Counted from the stretch's first letter, positions 8,266 to 16,251 are shown. The stretch is 64,000 bases of DNA from Anaerolineae bacterium (GCA_023382655.1 JAHDWK010000024.1:39157-103156); one strand, 5' to 3'. The notes: generated from the letters alone by a model not told the origin. A program made the numbers and translations.

Positions 8266-10974
8266 CTATAGCTTTTCCAGTAATTGTCGCGTGGTCTCAA
8301 TTTCCGGGGGAATGTTCAGCCGTTCAAATTGGCGGAGGGCCTGGGTGATGGTTTGCACGGCCGTTTCCCGTTCCCCCTTTTCCGCCAACACCTCACCCCA
8401 CAAGCGCAGCGCATATGCCTCCATAAAACTGTCTAAATTGTTCGCCGCCACTTGTTGCGCCTGCTGCAAATACACTTCAGCATCCGCCAGATTGTGCTGC
8501 GCCCGGCGCACCAGCCCCAACGTGTACAACGCATACGGGTAACTGTTTGGCTCCTCCATCGCCAGCGTCTTGTGGGCATACAGTTCCGCCCGCTCCAGAT
8601 TGCCGGTAGCAAAATAAGATTCCGCCAGATTCGCCGTGGTCACACTGGCATAGTAGGGGATATTGGCCCGCTCAAAAAAGGGCAATGATTTTTCCCCAAT
8701 GGCAATCATCTGTTCATAGTCACCGGCCTGGAAATGAATACCCGCCAATGAACTGCTGGCTTTCTCCCAACTAAGCCGGTCGCCTATCCGTTCGTAATAA
8801 TCAAGGGCGGCCTGCAAATGGAGCCGGGCTTCTTCCAACTTCGTCTGGCGCATTAACACATTTGCCAGGTCACGGTTTGTCTGGGCCATACCGGCCTCAT
8901 AATTGATGCTGCGCGCCAGGGCTAATGCTTTGTGATAAGCCAGATAGGCCTCATCAAAGTTGCCTTGCTGTTCCTGAATCAGCCCTTGCAAATGTTCGGC
9001 TATGTACTGCGCCTGCCGCACCTCTTGAATGGCTGCCGGCATTTGCCACTGCTGAATGTAGATGAGCGCCCGCTGCTGGCGGAAGCGCACCATCTGTTCC
9101 ATCAGGCGCGCCAGCATAGCCAGCCCATCTTCTAACTTTTCCAAAGCGGTCTCTGGCTGCCCCAGGGCGTTCAGGAAACTACCACGCAAAAGTTGAGCTT
9201 GCCCGGCCGTTTCACTATCCCGTGCCCATTTCACCATATCCAACACGGCCAGACCTTGCCCCGCATCACCGGTCAATTGGTGCAGTTCCGCCTGAAGCAA
9301 AGCCAATGCCTGCGCTTCCGCTTCCGGCAGGCGGCGCGGCGAAAGCTGTTCAAAAATGGCGAGAGCGGCCCCGGCCTGCCCGCGTTTGATCTCTTGCTGG
9401 CGAACGGGATACCACACCTGCACGGCCGTTGCCGGTTCACCCCCCTGGGCAAAATGGTAAGCGGCGGCCGTATACTCGCCACGTTCGGCGCGAATAGCAG
9501 CGGCGGCCAGGTGCGCCTGTTCGCGGGTGGCGGCGGGCAAATGGGTATGGTCGGCCAGCAGCAAGTCACGAATGATGGGCAGCAGCGCCACCGCCCCCTG
9601 GCCATCGCGTTGCAGCAGGTGGCGGGTGGTGAGGCTGTCCAGCACGGCCGTCGCCTCCGCAAAGGCATCTTCCGGGGCCGGGCTGCGGAAAACGGCCAGC
9701 CGTTGCACTATGCCCCTCTCAGCCCCGGAAAGCGCCTGCCACAACCGGGCAAAAAGGGTCTGAAAGACGGCCGTGCCCGGCAAACTGTCCAATACGCTGG
9801 TGAGCGTGGCCTGTTCATGCTGGCACAGTGCCGCACACAACCACATCATCCGGGCATTGCCCTCGGTGTACGTGTGCAGCCGTTCCGCCTCCTCTGGCCG
9901 GTAGACGATGCCGCTTTGGCTGAGCAGCTTTTGTGTTTGCGCCGGTGTTAGCCCGGTCAGCGCCAGGTGGTCATCGGCCAACAGGTTGACCCGCTGGCCA
10001 ATCAACAGCAGCGGCGTCAGGCCACGCAGGCCATCTATAAAGGAAAGCAACTGCTGTTGGGCTACCGTTACTTTCTCCGGGTTGGCAGCCAGGTGATCAC
10101 ATTCATCCAGACAGAGCAGCGGTTGCGGATTCATCACCAGCAAATCGCCCCGTACCTGTTCCAATGCCAGCGGCAGGCTGCTCAGTTTGCCGCCATCGGC
10201 TACCAGTTGCAGCCATAACCCGGAAGCGCCCTGCTGGTGTAAAAAGTAGCCCAACGAAAAGAGCAAACTGCTCAATTGATCATTCAGGGTGGGGCGCAGA
10301 GTAAACCAGAAGATGGGCTGAGTTTGCCACTGATTTGTGAGCGCTGCCGCCAGGGCGGTTTTGCCCACACCGCCCATGCCGGTGATGGCGATGGTCTGGT
10401 TTGCCTGTAAGCGGGGCAGGCAGCGGGCAATGAGATGGTCACGGCCGATCAGATGACCGCTGATTTGGGGCGGTTGTTCCAGGCGCAGCGTGGGTTGCAG
10501 CCGGCGAATGATCGCCTCGCCTAGCGCTTCGCGGGCGGCTTTGAGGTGGTTGAAATAGGGGCCGCGCCCCACGCCCAGGTAATCACGAATGGCCTGTTCA
10601 CTGTCGGCGGAAGGGTATGCCCGCGAACGGAAAAAGCGGCGCAGGTAGCGTAATTCTAAGAGCAAGAAGTGGTATGGATTGCCTTTGTTTCCCTGTTCCT
10701 GGCGGGCGGTCTGTACGGCCGTTTCCAGTTCATCGCGTGTTTGTGGCAGCGGGCCGTCCCACAAACTATCAGCGGCAGCGTGAATGACCTGCTGCATTAC
10801 CTGGCCCCGGCCAACGGCCGTGTCTGCCCCAGACGCGCCATGCAACGCTGCCCCCAAAAAGTAAGGCGCGGCCAGGGGTGAGTTTTCACCCAGCCATTGC
10901 GCGTCGTGAAAATTGTTGAGCGCCAGCCGCAACTGCTCAAAAAACAAACCGGTTGAATCTGTTTGTATGCTCAT
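8266..10974 (-). CDS. STAND-family ATPase regulator: probable HTH, NB-ARC, TPR
   Basis: 902 residues from the ATG at 10974; an in-frame TTG lies three codons upstream and no clear ribosome site separates them. Residues about 130-175 (SEQAIRDYLGVGRGPYF, then a helix with KAAREALGEAI) read like a helix-turn-helix. The P-loop ITGMGGVGKTALAAAL (about residue 197) and the Walker B-like LLCLDECDH follow. From about residue 480 to the end come repeated TPR-type helical pairs with A/Y/L spacing. The order resembles MalT-like STAND regulators, except that the HTH is N-terminal. The gene diverges from 11094, and the first of four CAGGACA box pairs lies in the shared intergenic region, so it is the best candidate for the protein that binds them. 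That link is inference. Confidence 0.8.
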   Translation of the reverse strand: MSIQTDSTGLFFEQLRLALNNFHDAQWLGENSPLAAPYFLGAALHGASGADTAVGRGQVMQQVIHAAADSLWDGPLPQTRDELETAVQTARQEQGNKGNPYHFLLLELRYLRRFFRSRAYPSADSEQAIRDYLGVGRGPYFNHLKAAREALGEAIIRRLQPTLRLEQPPQISGHLIGRDHLIARCLPRLQANQTIAITGMGGVGKTALAAALTNQWQTQPIFWFTLRPTLNDQLSSLLFSLGYFLHQQGASGLWLQLVADGGKLSSLPLALEQVRGDLLVMNPQPLLCLDECDHLAANPEKVTVAQQQLLSFIDGLRGLTPLLLIGQRVNLLADDHLALTGLTPAQTQKLLSQSGIVYRPEEAERLHTYTEGNARMMWLCAALCQHEQATLTSVLDSLPGTAVFQTLFARLWQALSGAERGIVQRLAVFRSPAPEDAFAEATAVLDSLTTRHLLQRDGQGAVALLPIIRDLLLADHTHLPAATREQAHLAAAAIRAERGEYTAAAYHFAQGGEPATAVQVWYPVRQQEIKRGQAGAALAIFEQLSPRRLPEAEAQALALLQAELHQLTGDAGQGLAVLDMVKWARDSETAGQAQLLRGSFLNALGQPETALEKLEDGLAMLARLMEQMVRFRQQRALIYIQQWQMPAAIQEVRQAQYIAEHLQGLIQEQQGNFDEAYLAYHKALALARSINYEAGMAQTNRDLANVLMRQTKLEEARLHLQAALDYYERIGDRLSWEKASSSLAGIHFQAGDYEQMIAIGEKSLPFFERANIPYYASVTTANLAESYFATGNLERAELYAHKTLAMEEPNSYPYALYTLGLVRRAQHNLADAEVYLQQAQQVAANNLDSFMEAYALRLWGEVLAEKGERETAVQTITQALRQFERLNIPPEIETTRQLLEKL

Positions 10975-10985
10975 TGACTGCAAAC

Positions 10986-11038
10986 GCGGACAAAATCCGC
11001 AAAAATCAGGACAGTTTTGTCAGCATATTCCTTATAAT
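10986..11038 (+). promoter_or_regulatory. CAGGACA box pair and promoter, unit 1
   Basis: GCGGACA (10986-10992) and CAGGACA (11007-11013) start 21 bp apart. A perfect TATAAT (11033-11038) begins 19 bp after the second box, so box 2 overlaps the expected -35. It lies upstream of the secreted protein at 11094. Box 1 also forms the small palindrome GCGGA-CAAAA-TCCGC. Confidence 0.7.
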
Positions 11039-11093
11039 GTGCGCTGTTCGCTGCATGATACCATGTATTTATTCTGATAAGGAGAGATTTTGT

Positions 11094-11897
11094 ATGAATG
11101 GCAAATGGTTTGGTATACGCTTAGTTCTTCTCATCGTAGTTTTAGCAGGCTTGACTTTGGTCTTGGGGGTTCAGGCAGCGGGAGCAACACCAACACGCTG
11201 GGCGAGATGGTGGACGGACACCTCTTTCCCCAATAATGGGATGGATACCGATCTGGTGATTCAACTGGGATACACCACGCAAAACGGCCAGAATGTGATT
11301 ACACAGCAGCAGAGTTTTTATGTGAGCTGCACGGCCGTTGGTAATCCGGTGATTCAAGGCGGCAAAGCGACCTTTAATGGCAGCAGCTACTACTCCTGTG
11401 CTTTGCCCAACATTCGGGATTTGGTAGCCTGGATGTCGAATGGCACGCTCCAGATTGGGGATGAATGTGCGGCCAAACGGCCGGCGCTGACCGGCAGTCT
11501 GACCATTGATGGTACGCCTAACAATCTGGTGGGTGATAATCCCCTCTTTTACCGGGACGACATTCAATTCAGCCTGCCGCTGAAAGTCTCCAACCAAAAC
11601 GCGAGATTGGTGACAAGTTTTGATGGAGTGGCGGCAAGCAGTGATAGCTTTGCAATCACGGCGGGAGATCAGACGGTGACGGCCGTGTACGTCAGAACCA
11701 ACCCCAACACCTTCGCCCCCACCTTTACGGTAGACAGCCTGAGCCTGGTCTCCACGCCACCCACCGTCAACGGCCCGTTTATGCTCTCCAATCTGGCAAG
11801 TACCATTTATATCGGCTACTCTCCGGCCACCGGCAAATACTTTGAAGGCACACTTACCTCCCTGTTGGTTGACCCGGTCTGTGTCGGCACTGGGTAA
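11094..11897 (+). CDS. Secreted protein of unknown function
   Basis: 267 residues. The ATG at 11094 follows AAGGAGAG (11079-11086) and opens a signal peptide (MNGKWFGIRLVLL, hydrophobic to about residue 24, then VQAAGA). An in-frame start at 10953 has no ribosome site and would put a long hydrophilic extension before the signal, so I reject it. The mature part is rich in T, S, N and V with beta-type alternation and a few cysteines (YVSCTAVG, YYSCALP, GDECAAK, DPVCVG) that could form disulfides. No family recognised. It is the first gene behind a CAGGACA box pair, divergent from the STAND regulator, and ends in its own terminator. Confidence 0.8.
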   Translation: MNGKWFGIRLVLLIVVLAGLTLVLGVQAAGATPTRWARWWTDTSFPNNGMDTDLVIQLGYTTQNGQNVITQQQSFYVSCTAVGNPVIQGGKATFNGSSYYSCALPNIRDLVAWMSNGTLQIGDECAAKRPALTGSLTIDGTPNNLVGDNPLFYRDDIQFSLPLKVSNQNARLVTSFDGVAASSDSFAITAGDQTVTAVYVRTNPNTFAPTFTVDSLSLVSTPPTVNGPFMLSNLASTIYIGYSPATGKYFEGTLTSLLVDPVCVGTG

Positions 11898-11929
11898 CAC
11901 ATCGCTATTGCCTGGCGAATAATTGACAA

Positions 11930-11962
11930 AGCCGGATGCCCGAAGCGCATCCGGCTTTTTTT
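11930..11962 (+). terminator. Strong rho-independent terminator
   Basis: AGCCGGATGC (11930-11939) pairs perfectly with GCATCCGGCT (11947-11956) around a short loop, followed by seven T. Confidence 0.92.
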
Positions 11963-11995
11963 GTGCCTCTTTCTCGTAATCCCCCGCTCCCCAAT

Positions 11996-12049
11996 CAGGA
12001 CAGATTCACCAAATAACAGGACAAGATAACACGGGTGGGTCGTTATGCT
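11996..12049 (+). promoter_or_regulatory. CAGGACA box pair and promoter, unit 2
   Basis: CAGGACA at 11996-12002 and again at 12017-12023, 21 bp apart. The -10-like TATGCT (12044-12049) follows after 20 bp. It precedes the beta-helix protein gene at 12082. Confidence 0.72.
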
Positions 12050-12081
12050 ACGGCCGTAAACCAATCTTTGACGATGGAGGC

Positions 12082-13782
12082 ATGAAAACGAGTATGAGAC
12101 AATTAATGATAATTCCAATGGCGTTCCTGCTGCTGATTGGCGGCTGGACGGTGACGCGGGCGATGATCCCCACCGGCATCACCGTAACGGTAAACCAGAC
12201 ATCCGATGTCAGCGATATGAATCCAGGGGATGGCATTTGTGACGTGTCCGTCAATGCTGGCGACCAGTGTACCTGGCGCGCGGCAATTGAAGAACTCAAC
12301 GCTTTAGGCCCGGATGCCACGCTGCACCACATTGAATTTGATATATCTGGAACCGGCCCTTTCACCTTTACCCCCGCTTCTCCCTTGCCGCCCATTACCG
12401 TGCCGGTGGAAATTGACGGGGCCACACAGCCCGGCGCAGCCTGCCCAACGAATGGCACTACCCCGGCCGTCCTGCTCATTGTGCTGGATGGCAGCAATGC
12501 GGGCACAGGGGTGACGGTGGATGGCCTGGTATTTGAGGCTGGCAGCGATGGCAGCATTATTCGCGGCCTGGTTATTGGCAACTTTGATAGCGACGGGATA
12601 CGCATTCTCAGTAATGATAATCGGGTGCGTTGCACCCATATTGGCCTGGGCGCAGATGGTGTGAGCGCCATGGGTAATGGCTCTTATGGGATTGGCGTCG
12701 GTGGGGATGATAATGTGGTGGGTGGCCCGCTCCATGCGCAGCGTAATGTTATCTCCACCAACGAGGGTGATGGTGTTCGCACCCTCACAGGCGCGGAAAA
12801 CAATGTCATTGCCAACAACTTCATTGGCGTGACGGCCGATGGCATGAGTGCCTTAGGCAATAGCAATGGCGTTTATGTGGGCAGTAATAACAATACCATC
12901 GGTGGCCCGGCGGCTATTGCCCGCAACGTTATCAGTGGCAATACCGGGTATGGAATTCGGGTAAACAGTGTTGAGAATGCGGTTATTCAAGGGAATCTAA
13001 TTGGCACGGCGCGGGATGGGGTCACGGCCGTGCCCAATCTATCTACCGGGGTTGAGTTAGTGGGGCCAGCCATCAACAATATGGTGGGGGGTATTGGGGC
13101 CGGTGAAGCTAACTTGATCGTTAATAACCTGGGTCATGGGGTGGACGTGCATACCAATGTGGTGGGTATCCCGCTGCAAAATGCCATACGTGGTAATGCT
13201 ATCTATGACAACATCGGTCTGGGTATTGACCTCGGAAATGACGGTGTGGACGTTAACGATCCTGGTGATGGTGATGGGGATGCTAACGGCCGTCAGAATT
13301 ACCCCGTCCTCTCCTTGCCACCGGGCAGCCTGATCTTGACAGGGGGGTTGGATAGCCAACCCAATACACAATACACTGTAGATATTTATCGCAGCGACAG
13401 TTGTGATCCCTCCGGTTATGGCGAAGGGCAAGAGTATCTGGGCGGCGGTCTGCTCACCACCGATGCTTCTGGTTATGGCGAGGCCATGGCTAACCTGACC
13501 GGGTTGGTGTCAGAAGGTGATAGCATCACGGCCGTTGCCACCGACCCCAACGGCAATAGTTCCGAATTTTCCGCCTGCGTCACCGTCATGCCCTCACCCA
13601 CACCGACACCGACGCCCACCCAAACGGCTACGCCGGGGCCATCACCTACGCCTACAAACACAGCTACACCTGGCCCTTCACCCACGCCGGGGCCGTCACC
13701 CACACCCACCGGCACGCCGGTCATTGACCCCACCCCTGTGCCCGATGACTTTTTCATCTACTTGCCCTTTATCGTGCGTTAG
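12082..13782 (+). CDS. Secreted CSLREA-type right-handed beta-helix protein
   Basis: 566 residues. A signal peptide (MRQLMIIPMAFLLL) precedes a CSLREA-like entry domain (VTVNQTSDVSDMNPGDGIC, then QCTWRAAIEELNAL). About 300 residues follow with repeats of the type NVISGNxxxGIRV / NNTIGG / IQGNLIG, the ladder asparagines of parallel beta-helix proteins. A beta-sandwich-like domain comes next, then a PTPTPTPT/TPGPSPTP linker of about 45 residues and the tail FFIYLPFIVR. The family is surface-exposed or secreted; some members bind or cut polysaccharide, but no catalytic site is evident. TGGAGG lies one base before the first ATG and about 13 before a second at 12094, so the exact start is open. 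Controlled by the unit-2 box pair. Confidence 0.85.
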   Translation: MKTSMRQLMIIPMAFLLLIGGWTVTRAMIPTGITVTVNQTSDVSDMNPGDGICDVSVNAGDQCTWRAAIEELNALGPDATLHHIEFDISGTGPFTFTPASPLPPITVPVEIDGATQPGAACPTNGTTPAVLLIVLDGSNAGTGVTVDGLVFEAGSDGSIIRGLVIGNFDSDGIRILSNDNRVRCTHIGLGADGVSAMGNGSYGIGVGGDDNVVGGPLHAQRNVISTNEGDGVRTLTGAENNVIANNFIGVTADGMSALGNSNGVYVGSNNNTIGGPAAIARNVISGNTGYGIRVNSVENAVIQGNLIGTARDGVTAVPNLSTGVELVGPAINNMVGGIGAGEANLIVNNLGHGVDVHTNVVGIPLQNAIRGNAIYDNIGLGIDLGNDGVDVNDPGDGDGDANGRQNYPVLSLPPGSLILTGGLDSQPNTQYTVDIYRSDSCDPSGYGEGQEYLGGGLLTTDASGYGEAMANLTGLVSEGDSITAVATDPNGNSSEFSACVTVMPSPTPTPTPTQTATPGPSPTPTNTATPGPSPTPGPSPTPTGTPVIDPTPVPDDFFIYLPFIVR

Positions 13783-13793
13783 AGGGAGTTGAC

Positions 13794-13847
13794 GTGATGC
13801 GTGATACGTGATACGTGATGCGTGACATTTCACAGGTCACGCATCAC
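13794..13847. repeat. Hairpin of the GTGATGCGTGA family
   Basis: GTGATGCGTGAC (13815-13826) and GTCACGCATCAC (13836-13847) are perfect complements. The left arm is preceded by further direct copies of GTGATACGT from 13794. Related elements lie at 35035-35085 and 38141-38187. There is no T-run, although it sits where a terminator for the beta-helix gene would be. Confidence 0.75.
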
Positions 13848-13853
13848 GCTTAT

Positions 13854-13907
13854 CAGGACAAAATGGGCCAATAACAGGACAGATTGGCAACGGCCGTGCG
13901 TTATCCT
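13854..13907 (+). promoter_or_regulatory. CAGGACA box pair and promoter, unit 3
   Basis: CAGGACA at 13854-13860 and 13875-13881, 21 bp apart, then TATCCT (13902-13907) 20 bp after box 2. It precedes the 65-residue ORF at 13941. The spacer AAATGGGCCAATAA resembles that of units 2 and 4. Confidence 0.72.
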
Positions 13908-13940
13908 GTCCCTATTAGCCTTAAAACAGGAGACCGACTG

Positions 13941-14138
13941 ATGAAAAACAGAACAACCCTTTTCAACGCCAACCATCTGGCCTTGATGCACGGATTAAGC
14001 ATCAATCCCACCCCAGCCCGCCTGGCTGATGCCGAAGACGACTGGGGCACAAGCCGCAGACAGGAAAACGTTCGCCGACGCAACGGCCGTTTCCACTGGC
14101 CTCTCTTCCTGCTGCCCCTCATTACCAAACTTTATTGA
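13941..14138 (+). CDS. Small protein of 65 residues, unknown
   Basis: The ATG at 13941 has AGGAG eight bases upstream (13929-13933), a CAGGACA/-10 promoter about 33 bases before it, and a perfect terminator at 14170, so it is a self-contained transcription unit despite its size. The N-terminal half is polar (NHLALMHGLSINPTPARL), followed by an acidic then arginine-rich patch (EDDWGTSRRQENVRRRNGR) and a hydrophobic end (WPLFLLPLITKLY). It has no cysteine and no convincing signal peptide. It could be a small membrane-associated protein or a signalling peptide; nothing identifies a family. ACGGCCGT occurs once inside it. Confidence 0.6.
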   Translation: MKNRTTLFNANHLALMHGLSINPTPARLADAEDDWGTSRRQENVRRRNGRFHWPLFLLPLITKLY

Positions 14139-14169
14139 TCGGATTGAACAACCGATCTGCTGGCCTACA

Positions 14170-14204
14170 GACCCGAAGGGTTTCCCAAACCCTTCGGGTC
14201 TTTT
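14170..14204 (+). terminator. Terminator of the GACCCGAAGGGTTT family
   Basis: GACCCGAAGGGTTT (14170-14183) and AAACCCTTCGGGTC (14187-14200) pair perfectly, followed by TTTT. The same stem ends the giant gene at 27672. Confidence 0.9.
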
Positions 14205-14219
14205 ATTTCCGGTGGGGAT

Positions 14220-14387
14220 GAGCACTGCCGTAGCTGTACCGAGGGCTGTCGTAGCTGTACCGAGCACTGCCGTAGCTGTACCGAGCACTGTCGTAGCTGT
14301 ACCGAGTACTGCCGTAGCTGTACCGAGTACTGCCGTAGCTGTACTGAGGGCTGCCGTAGCTGTACTGAGGGCTGTCGTAGCTGTTGA
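14220..14387. repeat. Minisatellite: eight copies of a 21-bp unit
   Basis: Eight adjacent 21-bp units of the type GAGCACTGCCGTAGCTGTACC, varying at positions 4-5, 9 and 21. The array fills the gap between the terminator of the small ORF and the box pair of the next gene. Two plus-strand frames stay open (STAVAVP-like and EHCRSCT-like heptads), but none has a convincing start with a ribosome site, so I call it non-coding. Confidence 0.9.
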
Positions 14388-14419
14388 TGGCACCGCCGCA
14401 ATGGTACACCACATAAATA

Positions 14420-14473
14420 CAGGACAAATCCGCCTATTACCAGGACAAAACAAATAGTTGCCTCTTTTATAGT
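14420..14473 (+). promoter_or_regulatory. CAGGACA box pair and promoter, unit 4
   Basis: CAGGACA at 14420-14426 and 14441-14447, 21 bp apart, then TATAGT (14468-14473) 20 bp after box 2. An imperfect hairpin (GACCCTGAGGGTT / AACCCTTTGGGTC, 14475-14505) overlaps the expected transcription start and the beginning of the leader of the gene at 14533. Confidence 0.72.
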
Positions 14474-14532
14474 AGACCCTGAGGGTTCGGAAAACCCTTT
14501 GGGTCTTTGAGGAACGAGAAAAGAGGCCGAAG

Positions 14533-15243
14533 ATGAAGTTACCGTATTTAGGCGCACATAATCCAATGTTAACGCAACTACAACACCGTCATGCGGGGCA
14601 AGGTCCTATGGATTATCCCTCGCCCACATCATCAGGTTCGGCGGCTGGCAGCACCCGGTTTGCCTTTCAGCGTGCGGTACCATCTGGCCTTAAGGGTGGT
14701 GATTGGGTGCTACAACCGCTGCAAAAAGGCAATGCCGCGTTGACCTATGAGGCTTACCTGACTAACCCGGACGCGCCCATTCACCGGCACGGCCGTTGCC
14801 AGACCGATGCCCCCTACACCTGGCGTGACCACATGGAACGGGTGGAAAAAGCAGAACAAGAACACCACAACCATAAACAATTTTCCTTTGCCGTCCTCAC
14901 CGCTACCCAAAATAAATGCCTGGGTTGTATCCACCTGACGCCGTTACGGCCGTTCCTCACCCGTTACCAGGCGCCCGACCACCTGCTCACCACCCTCGGC
15001 GAAAACAGCGCCATGATCTTGTTCTGGCTGGGCCGGGCACACCGTGAGCAGTCCTTTGTCTACCAGATCATCCAGGCGCTGCACCACTGGCTGGCCCACG
15101 ATTGGGAACTGGATGAGCATCTCTTTCGTGTTCACCCGGCAGATGTCACGGCCGTTCATGCTCTGCAAGCCGCCGGTTTACAGATGCACTTTTTACTGGA
15201 TGTAGCCGTTGCTCCGGCACAATACGCCTTTTATGGCCTCTGA
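14533..15243 (+). CDS. Probable GNAT-fold N-acyltransferase
   Basis: 236 residues. The middle part (FSFAVLTATQNKCLGCIHLTPL, then GENSAMILFWLGRAHREQ and FVYQIIQALHHWLAHDW) has the strand order of GNAT acetyltransferases: beta-4 ending in LGxIxLxPL, beta-5 with FWLG, then a helix. The acetyl-CoA loop Q/RxxGxG/A is not clear, so activity is uncertain. The first 45 residues are low-complexity and probably disordered. AGAGG lies about six bases before the ATG. The gene is the fourth behind a CAGGACA box pair; about 80 bp and an AATTGGGTAAT hairpin separate it from the lipoprotein gene. The acyl acceptor is unknown. Confidence 0.6.
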   Translation: MKLPYLGAHNPMLTQLQHRHAGQGPMDYPSPTSSGSAAGSTRFAFQRAVPSGLKGGDWVLQPLQKGNAALTYEAYLTNPDAPIHRHGRCQTDAPYTWRDHMERVEKAEQEHHNHKQFSFAVLTATQNKCLGCIHLTPLRPFLTRYQAPDHLLTTLGENSAMILFWLGRAHREQSFVYQIIQALHHWLAHDWELDEHLFRVHPADVTAVHALQAAGLQMHFLLDVAVAPAQYAFYGL

Positions 15244-15252
15244 TAAAGAAGG

Positions 15253-15296
15253 TAATTGGGTAATCACTTAATTACCCAATTACCCAATTACCCAAT
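15253..15296. repeat. Hairpin plus tandem TTACCCAA copies
   Basis: TAATTGGGTAAT (15253-15264) and ATTACCCAATTA (15271-15282) pair perfectly; the right arm continues as two more direct copies of ACCCAATT. Same family as 7099-7126. Confidence 0.75.
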
Positions 15297-15326
15297 CACT
15301 CAGTTACTCAACAGGAGAACCAAAGC

Positions 15327-15749
15327 ATGAAAAAACATCTATTTGCCTTCATTTTATTGATTTTCACGGCCGTACTCGCCGCTTGTGGCGACGATACCCC
15401 ACCCGTTGCCGTTAGCATAGGCGAAATTTGCCAGCAAGAATCCGGCACAAGAATAGTCGCCGAAGGCCAACTGTCGCTGCCTGGCGCCCTCATCTGCGAA
15501 GGCGGCCAGTGCAAAATCAACTTCTATGACGATACCGGCAGTGTCCTGGTTGAATTGGTCACAACGGAAAACCCTGGCACCAATAACCTTAAACTGCCGC
15601 CCAACCAATACAGCGCCGCCGATCTCAGTTTTGTCCTGGCCGATGGCGCGCCGGGTGATGCTTCCACCAGAGTCAAAATTACCGGCCCCGTGCGCCGCCC
15701 TTCTGAATTTAGCTGTTATCTGGATGCCCATGCAGTGGAACGGCCGTAA
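15327..15749 (+). CDS. Small lipoprotein with OB-like domain
   Basis: 140 residues. The signal peptide ends in the lipobox LAAC with cysteine at about residue 20, so it should be a lipid-anchored exported protein. The remainder is beta-rich: RIVAEGQLSLPG, KINFYDDTGSVLVEL and STRVKITGPV look like the strands of an OB-type fold (compare the BOF/YgiW style). Three further cysteines (ICQQ, ICEGGQC, FSCY) may form disulfides. CAGGAG lies before the ATG. It probably forms a short unit with the SMR-like gene at 15816, though an 18-bp perfect inverted repeat lies between them. No specific function can be given. Confidence 0.75.
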   Translation: MKKHLFAFILLIFTAVLAACGDDTPPVAVSIGEICQQESGTRIVAEGQLSLPGALICEGGQCKINFYDDTGSVLVELVTTENPGTNNLKLPPNQYSAADLSFVLADGAPGDASTRVKITGPVRRPSEFSCYLDAHAVERP

Positions 15750-15757
15750 ATGTCAGC

Positions 15758-15796
15758 CTCAGGTGCGCCGCACTTCAAAAGTGCGGCGCACCTGAG
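15758..15796. repeat. Perfect 18-bp inverted repeat
   Basis: CTCAGGTGCGCCGCACTT (15758-15775), a 3-base loop, and its exact complement (15779-15796). There is no T-run. A very stable RNA hairpin only 20 bases before the next start codon. Confidence 0.9.
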
Positions 15797-15815
15797 CGCA
15801 CCTCTGGAGAATACC

Positions 15816-16190
15816 ATGACCACCCTACCCGAATTACAAAACGTGATGCCCAAACTGTTGCACTTGTTGTTCATTGTGGCGGCGGTCACGGCCGTAGCCA
15901 TTGCTGACGTTTGCCTGAAAAAAGCCGCCGCCGACGGCAGTTGGTTCTTAACCCTGAAAAGCCCCTGGATGGCCGGCGCAATCCTGCTTTATCTCTTTCA
16001 AATCATCTTCTTCACCCACCTGTTTCGCAGCGGCCAACAGTTAAGCGTTGTGGGCAACATCCAGACCATCCTCTACACCCTGGTCATCCTGGGCGCGGGC
16101 ATCTTCCTCTTTCAGGAATCCCTGAGCAAACTGCAACTGACCGGCGTCTTGTTAGCGCTCGCCGGTGTCATCCTGATCAACGTCAAGTAA
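15816..16190 (+). CDS. Small multidrug-resistance/EamA-like membrane protein
   Basis: 124 residues with four transmembrane helices: about 12-32, 46-66, 74-94 and 102-122. The layout and end sequence (GVLLALAGVILINVK) match the SMR/EamA half-transporter group, which includes EmrE and the ArnE/ArnF undecaprenyl-sugar flippase subunits. The first helix has aspartate in IADVCLKKAA rather than the EmrE glutamate, so a flippase-like role is at least as likely as drug export. Such proteins work as dimers in the inner membrane. TGGAGA (15805-15810) precedes the ATG. Downstream lies the disrupted decarboxylase. Confidence 0.72.
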   Translation: MTTLPELQNVMPKLLHLLFIVAAVTAVAIADVCLKKAAADGSWFLTLKSPWMAGAILLYLFQIIFFTHLFRSGQQLSVVGNIQTILYTLVILGAGIFLFQESLSKLQLTGVLLALAGVILINVK

Positions 16191-16194
16191 ACCA

Positions 16195-16239
16195 GACCTG
16201 ACAGGTTTCAGCAACCTTTGGTTGCCAACCTGTCAGGTC
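16195..16239. repeat. Nested hairpin of the AACCTGTCAGG family
   Basis: GACCTGACAGGTT (16195-16207) and AACCTGTCAGGTC (16227-16239) pair perfectly and enclose a second hairpin, GCAACC-TTT-GGTTGC. The outer word is shared with the dyad at 5681-5707. Confidence 0.8.
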
Positions 16240-16251
16240 TCTGACAAGAAT

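Noticed and set aside
14220..14387. Possible CRISPR array
   Set aside because: Units are directly adjacent with no spacers and no cas genes are near. The same holds for 51987-52081.
14218..14457. Valine-rich open frame through the 21-bp repeats (STAVAVP heptads), and minus-strand Tyr/Ser-rich frames
   Set aside because: All arise from the tandem repeat; two other frames are open as well, and the plus frame runs across the unit-4 box pair.
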